Assembly: GCA_021808195.1 (NCBI GenBank)
Contig: JAKBCE010000030.1
Location: 1-45,738, forward strand
Source: Pseudomonadota bacterium
GTDB taxonomy: Bacteria > Pseudomonadota > Gammaproteobacteria > Steroidobacterales > Steroidobacteraceae
Reading direction: 5' to 3'
Length of the DNA stretch: 45,738 nucleotides
Both the position numbers and the translations under genes were made by a program. Below, one piece after another: positions 41,307-45,738 of this stretch. The first letter of the stretch is position 1, and the number at the start of each line of letters is the position of its first letter. The notes under the pieces were generated by a model. The model searched no databases, was not told the origin of the DNA, and was given only the letters and a program-made list of their open reading frames with translations.

Positions 41307-42196
41307 GTGACGGCACGATGGTCTTGCGCGAACGGTACTGGAGCAGCACGGACGGCCTGAGGCTCTACAGCCGCGTGTACGAGCCGGCCGACCCGACCGC
41401 CCCCGCGGTGCTGTGCCTGGCGGGTCTGACCCGCAACAGCCGGGACTTCGAGTCGCTCGCCGCGCACCTGGCGAGCCGCTACCGGGTGATCTGCCCGGAC
41501 CTGAGGGGTCGGGGTTTGTCCGAACGCGATCCGCATTGGCGCAACTACCACCCCGGGGTCTACCTGCAGGACCTGCGGCAGTTGCTGGCGGCACTCGGCT
41601 CGCCGCGGGTGGCCATCATCGGCACCTCGCTCGGCGGGCTGCTGGCGATGCTGCTCGCCGCGAGCGCGCCCGGCACCGTGGCCGGGATCGTGCTCAACGA
41701 TATCGGCCCCGAGGCCGACCCGCGCGGCATCGAGCGCATCCGCGGCTATACCGGAAAGCTCTCGCCGGTGCGCACTTGGGGGGAGGCAGTCGCGCAGTTC
41801 CGCGCGGTCAACGGCGCGGCGTGGCCCGATTTGTCCGCCGAGCAATGGGCCGTCGTGACGCGCCGCAGTTACCGTGAGGATGCCGCAGGCACACCGGTGT
41901 TCGATTCCGATCCGATGATCGGCGAGGCGATCCGCGCCGCGCCGGCGGTGCCGCAGGATCTATGGGCGGTATTTGCGCAGATCGTCGCCGTGCCGATGCT
42001 GGTGATCCGCGGCGCGCAGTCGGATCTGCTGAGCGCGGACATCCTGGCGCGCATGCAGCGCGAGAAGCCCGATCTGGACTCGCTCAGCGTCGAGCGGCGG
42101 GGGCATGCCCCGTTGCTGGATGAGCCGGGTGTGGTGCCGGCGATCGACCATTTCCTTGCGCGCCTGTCCTTTGCCGCCGACGCGGAACAGCATTGA
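41303..42196 (+). CDS. Alpha/beta hydrolase, probable hydroxybutyrate ester or oligomer hydrolase
   Basis: This 297-residue cytosolic hydrolase has a nucleophile elbow IGTSLGG with Ser109, the oxyanion region LCLAGLTRNSRDF, and PDLRGRGLSERD. The catalytic His is in RRGHAPLLDEPG near the C-terminus, after VLVIRGAQSDLLS, which supplies the acid. There is no signal peptide. Fixed between 3-hydroxybutyrate dehydrogenase and acetoacetyl-CoA synthetase with 1-4-bp overlaps, it most simply releases 3-hydroxybutyrate from an imported ester or oligomer. Fold and catalytic residues are seen; the substrate is inferred from context. Confidence 0.85.
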   Translation: MSDGTMVLRERYWSSTDGLRLYSRVYEPADPTAPAVLCLAGLTRNSRDFESLAAHLASRYRVICPDLRGRGLSERDPHWRNYHPGVYLQDLRQLLAALGSPRVAIIGTSLGGLLAMLLAASAPGTVAGIVLNDIGPEADPRGIERIRGYTGKLSPVRTWGEAVAQFRAVNGAAWPDLSAEQWAVVTRRSYREDAAGTPVFDSDPMIGEAIRAAPAVPQDLWAVFAQIVAVPMLVIRGAQSDLLSADILARMQREKPDLDSLSVERRGHAPLLDEPGVVPAIDHFLARLSFAADAEQH

Positions 42197-44202
42197 TGAG
42201 CGAGCCGGTGTGGCAACCCTCTGCCGCAACCCTCGAGGCGGCGCGCCTCACCGCGTTCATGCGCTGGCTCGCGCTCGAGCGCGGCGTGCGCTGTGCCGAC
42301 TATGAGACCCTGTGGCGCTGGTCCGTGACGGATCTCGAGGGCTTCTGGAGCGCGCTCGCCGACTGGCTCGAGCTGCCCTCGACGCCCCGCGGCCGCGCCC
42401 TCGCGCTCGAGACGATGCCCGGTGCGCGCTGGTTCCCCGGTGTCGAGCTGAATTACCTCGAGCAGGTGTTCCGCCATGCCACCGCCGAGCGGCCGGCGGT
42501 AATCGCCGGCGATGAGACCGGCGCGCGGCGGGAGCTGTCCTGGGCGGAGCTGCGCCGCCAGGTGGCCGCGTTGGCCGAGACACTGCGCGGCATGGGGGTC
42601 GGCTGCGGCGACCGGGTCGCCGCCTACCTGCCGAACATTGCCGAGACCGTCGTTGCCTTCCTCGCCACGGCGAGTATCGGGGCGATCTGGTCACTGTGCG
42701 CCCCCGAGATGGGCGGCCGGGCGGTGCTCGAGCGATTCCGGCAGATTGCCCCGAAGGTGCTGATCGCCGTCGACGGCTACCGCTACGCTGGCAAGTTGCA
42801 CGCGCGCGCTCGGCAGCTCGGCGAGCTGCTCGCGGAGCTGCCGAGCGTGCGCCATCTGGTGCTGCTTGCACATCTGGATCCATGTGTCGATCACACGCAG
42901 TTCGACAACGCCGTGTGTTGGACCGCCGCGACCGCGGGGCAGCGCGCGCTGCAGCCGCAACGCGTGCCCTTCGATCATCCGCTGTGGATCGTGTACTCCT
43001 CGGGGACCACGGGGCTGCCCAAGCCCATCGTTCATTCCCATGGCGGCGTGATGTTCGAGCACGCCAAGCTCACCACCCTGCACCTCGACCTCGGACCGCA
43101 GGATCGTTTCCACTGGTACAGCAGCGCCGGCTGGATGATGTGGAACGTGCAGGTGGCCGGACTGCTCTGCGGCGCCACGATCTGTCTGTACGATGGCAGT
43201 CCCGTGCATGCTGATCCGGCGGCACTGTGGCGCTTCGTCGGGGCCGAGCGGGTAACGTTCTTCGGTGCCGGGGCGGCGCTCTTTCAGGCGGCTGAGAAGG
43301 CCGCTCTGGAGCCGGCCCGCGGGATCGACCTCACGGCCCTGCGCGCCATCGGCTCGACCGGCTCGCCGCTCGCCCCGGAGAGTTATCGCTGGATCCACGC
43401 GCACGTGCGCCCGGACGTGTGGATCAATCCGATCTCCGGCGGCACCGATATCGTCAGCGCCTTCGTGGGCGGGGTGCCTGTGCTGCCCGTGTATGCCGGT
43501 GAGATGCAGTGCCGCTGCCTCGCCGCGCACATCGAGGCGTATGACGAGGCGGGCGTTGCACAGCTCGATCAGCTCGGGGAGCTCGTGTGCACCCGGCCCA
43601 TGCCCTCGATGCCGGTGTGCTTCTGGAACGATGCGGGGGAGCGACGCTACCGGGAGAGCTACTTCGATGTGTTTCCCGGCATCTGGCGTCATGGCGACTG
43701 GATTCGGATCACGCCGCGTGGGGGCGCGGTGATCTACGGGCGCTCGGATGCGACCATCAACCGCCAGGGCGTGCGCATGGGCACGAGCGAGTTGTATCGA
43801 ACGGTGGAGGAGCTGCCCGAGGTGCTCGACAGTCTCGTGGTGGATCTGGAGTACCTGGGCAGGCCCTCCTACATGCCCCTGTTCGTGGTGCTGCGCGCCG
43901 GGGAGACGTTGAGCGGCGCGCTACGCGAGCGGATCCGGCGGCGTATCCGGGAGAGTCTCTCGGCCCGTCACGTGCCCGATGAGTTGTTTGCGGTGCCGGC
44001 GATCCCGCGGACGCTCTCGGGCAAGAAGCTGGAACTGCCGATCAAAAGACTGTTGCTCGGCCAGCCGCTCGAGCAGAGCGTGCATCCCGATACCCTCGCC
44101 AACCCCGAGAGTCTGCTCTGGTTCGGCGAGTTCGCGCGTCGCCGGCAGGAAGAGTTGAGCGCAGCCGACCGGCCACCTCGTGCCGCTGAGAGCCACTCGT
44201 AG
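42196..44202 (+). CDS. aacS: Acetoacetyl-CoA synthetase
   Basis: This 668-residue ligase converts acetoacetate, ATP and CoA to acetoacetyl-CoA. The N-terminal region (FWSALADWLEL, MPGARWFPGVELNYLEQVFRH) matches the acetoacetyl/acetyl-CoA synthetase family. The phosphate loop is YSSGTTGLPKP, followed by ISGGTDIVSAFVGG, which typifies acetoacetyl-CoA synthetase, and the C-terminal catalytic Lys is in RTLSGKKLELP. The ATG at 42196 overlaps the hydrolase stop by one base (TGATG). It completes the route from 3-hydroxybutyrate to acetoacetyl-CoA; the thiolase needed for acetyl-CoA must be elsewhere. No terminator is visible downstream. Confidence 0.92.
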   Translation: MSEPVWQPSAATLEAARLTAFMRWLALERGVRCADYETLWRWSVTDLEGFWSALADWLELPSTPRGRALALETMPGARWFPGVELNYLEQVFRHATAERPAVIAGDETGARRELSWAELRRQVAALAETLRGMGVGCGDRVAAYLPNIAETVVAFLATASIGAIWSLCAPEMGGRAVLERFRQIAPKVLIAVDGYRYAGKLHARARQLGELLAELPSVRHLVLLAHLDPCVDHTQFDNAVCWTAATAGQRALQPQRVPFDHPLWIVYSSGTTGLPKPIVHSHGGVMFEHAKLTTLHLDLGPQDRFHWYSSAGWMMWNVQVAGLLCGATICLYDGSPVHADPAALWRFVGAERVTFFGAGAALFQAAEKAALEPARGIDLTALRAIGSTGSPLAPESYRWIHAHVRPDVWINPISGGTDIVSAFVGGVPVLPVYAGEMQCRCLAAHIEAYDEAGVAQLDQLGELVCTRPMPSMPVCFWNDAGERRYRESYFDVFPGIWRHGDWIRITPRGGAVIYGRSDATINRQGVRMGTSELYRTVEELPEVLDSLVVDLEYLGRPSYMPLFVVLRAGETLSGALRERIRRRIRESLSARHVPDELFAVPAIPRTLSGKKLELPIKRLLLGQPLEQSVHPDTLANPESLLWFGEFARRRQEELSAADRPPRAAESHS

Positions 44203-44709
44203 AGGGCCGTTCGGCGTGCCGGCGCCAGGACGGACTCCGACACTCAGGCTCGACCCGTCTGTATCGACGAACCGCCGCCGAGCGCGCCGGGCAGAGCCAC
44301 GGCGGCCGCGCGGATCTTCGCCCCAGCGCGCGAATCGCAGGCTGTCGGACTGCCGGTCTCGACGCGCTCGGTCTCGGGGCATCTCGAGCGGTATCTGATT
44401 TTCGTATCCCTGCCGTGAGACCTGCCGTTGGAGCAGGGCGCTGCCCCAACTGCAGCGGGTCAGTGGGGTGGCAAAGGCGGCCACGGGAAATGTGACAATG
44501 ATCAGCAGAACTGCCGTGTTGGATCACTGCTGGGGTGATGCGCTGTGCATCGTGACGCGTGTGGGAGGCAGGGCACGCCGGTCCGCATGCGCTTCTGAGG
44601 GTTCTGTCACGCCATCGGAGCGAGCGCACAGACAGTATTTCCGTTCGCGTCGTTGCGGGCCTGCGGGCTCGGTTGCGATGTGTTCCCAGCAATAAAAAGG
44701 GATTCCATT
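44203..44709. other. Intergenic stretch of 507 bp
   Basis: I see no credible gene. Short open frames have atypical composition and no start signals. The last 150 bp probably hold the promoter of the lipoprotein gene, but no clear -35/-10 pair could be assigned. Confidence 0.4.
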
Positions 44710-45468
44710 ATGCAAAATGCGTTCAAAAAGACGGCTCGCGGCTCCTTGGCTACGTTGCTCGGCGCGTCGCTGGCAGCGTTGGCGCTGTCCGGGTGCGCCT
44801 CTGGCCCGCCGCCGCAGAGCACGAGTGCGAGCGGCCTCTCGGCCGGCAATATGCAGCTGTCGGTCCGCATGAGCAGAAGCATCTTCCTGCAGCCGGTCGG
44901 CCCCTCGCAGCGCATCGTGTACCTGGAAGGCCATAACACCTCGAGCGCGCAGGGATTGCATTTCAGCAACGAGATCGCACAGGAGCTGAGCGCGCACGGC
45001 TACTCGATCACGAACAACCCGAACCAAGCGCAGTTCATGCTGATGTACAACATCCGTTACGTCGGCAAGCAACAGCACAACTTCACCGCGGCCGGAGCGC
45101 TCGCCGGCGGATTCGGCGGCGTCGTCGCTGGCGCACTCGGCAGCAACAATTACGAGACCCCGGGTTATCTCGGTCTCGCCGGGGCGGCGGTTGGCGCTGT
45201 GGTCGGACACTTCATGCAGCACAAGGTGTACATGATGGTCGTTGATCTGCAGCTCGAGCAGCGTCAGGCGGGCGTGTACACCACCACTCAGACCAACGCG
45301 CAGCAGGGCACGAGCAGCACGGTGAGCACCAGCTCGAGCGGTGTGCGCAACTGGATGATCTATCGCGATCGCATTGTCGGGACGGCCGAGGGGCTGAATC
45401 TCGCCTTCAACTATGCGACCCCGGCGTTGAGCAAAGAGGTCTCCGGGGAGGTTTCCGGACTGTTCTGA
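44710..45468 (+). CDS. traT: TraT-like outer-membrane lipoprotein
   Basis: This 252-residue lipoprotein has a signal peptide with lipobox LSGC and acylated Cys29. The mature part carries LQPVGPSQRIVYLEGHNTSS, a glycine-rich membrane-interacting stretch (AGALAGGFGGVVAGALG and LGLAGAAVGAVVGHF) and a Ser/Thr-rich region before VRNWMIYRDRIVGTAEGLNL. These features fit the TraT complement-resistance and surface-exclusion family, first known from F plasmids but widespread on chromosomes. The ATG at 44710 has AGGGA upstream. No conjugation genes are in the window, so a chromosomal envelope role is more likely than plasmid transfer. Confidence 0.85.
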   Translation: MQNAFKKTARGSLATLLGASLAALALSGCASGPPPQSTSASGLSAGNMQLSVRMSRSIFLQPVGPSQRIVYLEGHNTSSAQGLHFSNEIAQELSAHGYSITNNPNQAQFMLMYNIRYVGKQQHNFTAAGALAGGFGGVVAGALGSNNYETPGYLGLAGAAVGAVVGHFMQHKVYMMVVDLQLEQRQAGVYTTTQTNAQQGTSSTVSTSSSGVRNWMIYRDRIVGTAEGLNLAFNYATPALSKEVSGEVSGLF

Positions 45469-45484
45469 GCGGTTGAGCGGCAGG

Positions 45485-45517
45485 GTCGGACCGGTGTGCC
45501 GGGCACACCGGTCCGAC
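45485..45517 (+). terminator. Hairpin after the TraT-like gene
   Basis: A 16-bp perfect inverted repeat (45485-45500 against 45502-45517) is separated by one base and starts 17 bp after the stop codon. It is GC-rich and strong, but no T-run follows, so it may act as a factor-assisted terminator or a 3' stabiliser. Confidence 0.55.
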
Positions 45518-45691
45518 ACACCGCGAACGGCCGCCTCGCCGCGCGCTCTGCGGTGAGCCGTGCATCCTGAGCGATCGGCCGCCGGCGCCAGGGCGCGCGC
45601 CGCAACGTCCGTACAAGTGCCTGACAAATCTTGAGAATTCTAGCTCGCCCGGTCGCCTGAACGGAACCGGGCAATGGTAGTCTCACCGTCC

Positions 45692-45738
45692 ATGGAACCC
45701 CACGACGGTGGCCAGCCCGATCTGGCATCCGCTGCCCC
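45692..45738 (+). CDS. Possible start of a further gene, cut by the window end
   Basis: An ATG at 45692 opens a frame of 15 codons to the window edge (MEPHDGGQPDLASAA). It follows an AT-richer promoter-like stretch (about 45625-45650). There is too little sequence to assign a function, and the start could be false. Confidence 0.3.
   Translation, partial: MEPHDGGQPDLASAA

Noticed and set aside
44710..45468. TraT homologue as a sign of an integrated plasmid or conjugative element
   Set aside because: No relaxase, pilus, mobility or integrase genes or direct repeats are seen, and TraT-like lipoproteins are common on chromosomes.

Overview
The window is GC-rich (roughly two thirds G+C), densely packed DNA that reads like a gammaproteobacterial chromosome. 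The placement is inferred from a xanthomonadin-like aryl-polyene operon, two large TonB-dependent receptors, an LpxL-type acyltransferase and a TraT-type lipoprotein. A relative of Xanthomonadales, Nevskiales or Steroidobacteraceae fits best. No tRNA, rRNA, CRISPR array, transposase or integrase was seen.

Region 1 (about 0.2-11.3 kb) is a catabolic regulon. A minus-strand operon encodes an HMG-CoA lyase-type enzyme, HyuA, HyuB and a GntR/FCD regulator. Around it lie a CaiB/BaiF CoA-transferase, a TonB-dependent receptor and a cysteine amidohydrolase. GTATAC-centred palindromes sit in the two divergent intergenic regions, so one regulator probably controls all four units. The gene set suggests uptake of a small cyclic amide or imide, ATP-driven ring opening, deamidation, CoA activation and C-C cleavage. 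The substrate is not identified.

Region 2 (about 11.98-26.27 kb, minus strand) is a 16-gene aryl-polyene operon, mostly with overlapping stop and start codons. It makes the aryl starter with a chorismatase (XanB2/FkbO/Hyg5 family), as in xanthomonadin clusters, and not with an ammonia lyase. It also has a flavin-dependent halogenase, an AMP-ligase, one ACP, ketosynthase plus chain-length-factor-like partner, ketoreductase and two hotdog dehydratases. Export and lipid-attachment functions follow: two acyltransferases, a glycosyltransferase, a polysaccharide deacetylase, a LolA-like protein and an MMPL transporter. The first gene encodes an exported, very basic protein with 22-residue repeats that I cannot assign. 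A small hendecad-repeat membrane protein lies just downstream.

Region 3 (26.36-31.8 kb, plus strand) has a fused two-domain NitT/TauT-like ABC permease, its ATPase with a C-terminal AAA-associated domain, an OmpR-type response regulator, a CpxA-like histidine kinase and a small anchored protein. Then come a periplasmic octaheme cytochrome c (32.0-33.6 kb) and two tandem ClC paralogues (33.7-36.8 kb), of which the second has an altered selectivity filter.

Region 4 (37.2-44.2 kb) is a TetR-controlled operon of TonB-dependent receptor, D-3-hydroxybutyrate dehydrogenase, alpha/beta hydrolase and acetoacetyl-CoA synthetase. It forms a complete route from a 3-hydroxybutyrate ester or oligomer to acetoacetyl-CoA. 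Its promoter carries three operator-like cores spaced exactly 21 bp apart. Acetoacetate is also the product expected from the lyase of region 1, so the two catabolic clusters may meet there. A TraT-like lipoprotein gene and the start of a possible further gene close the window.
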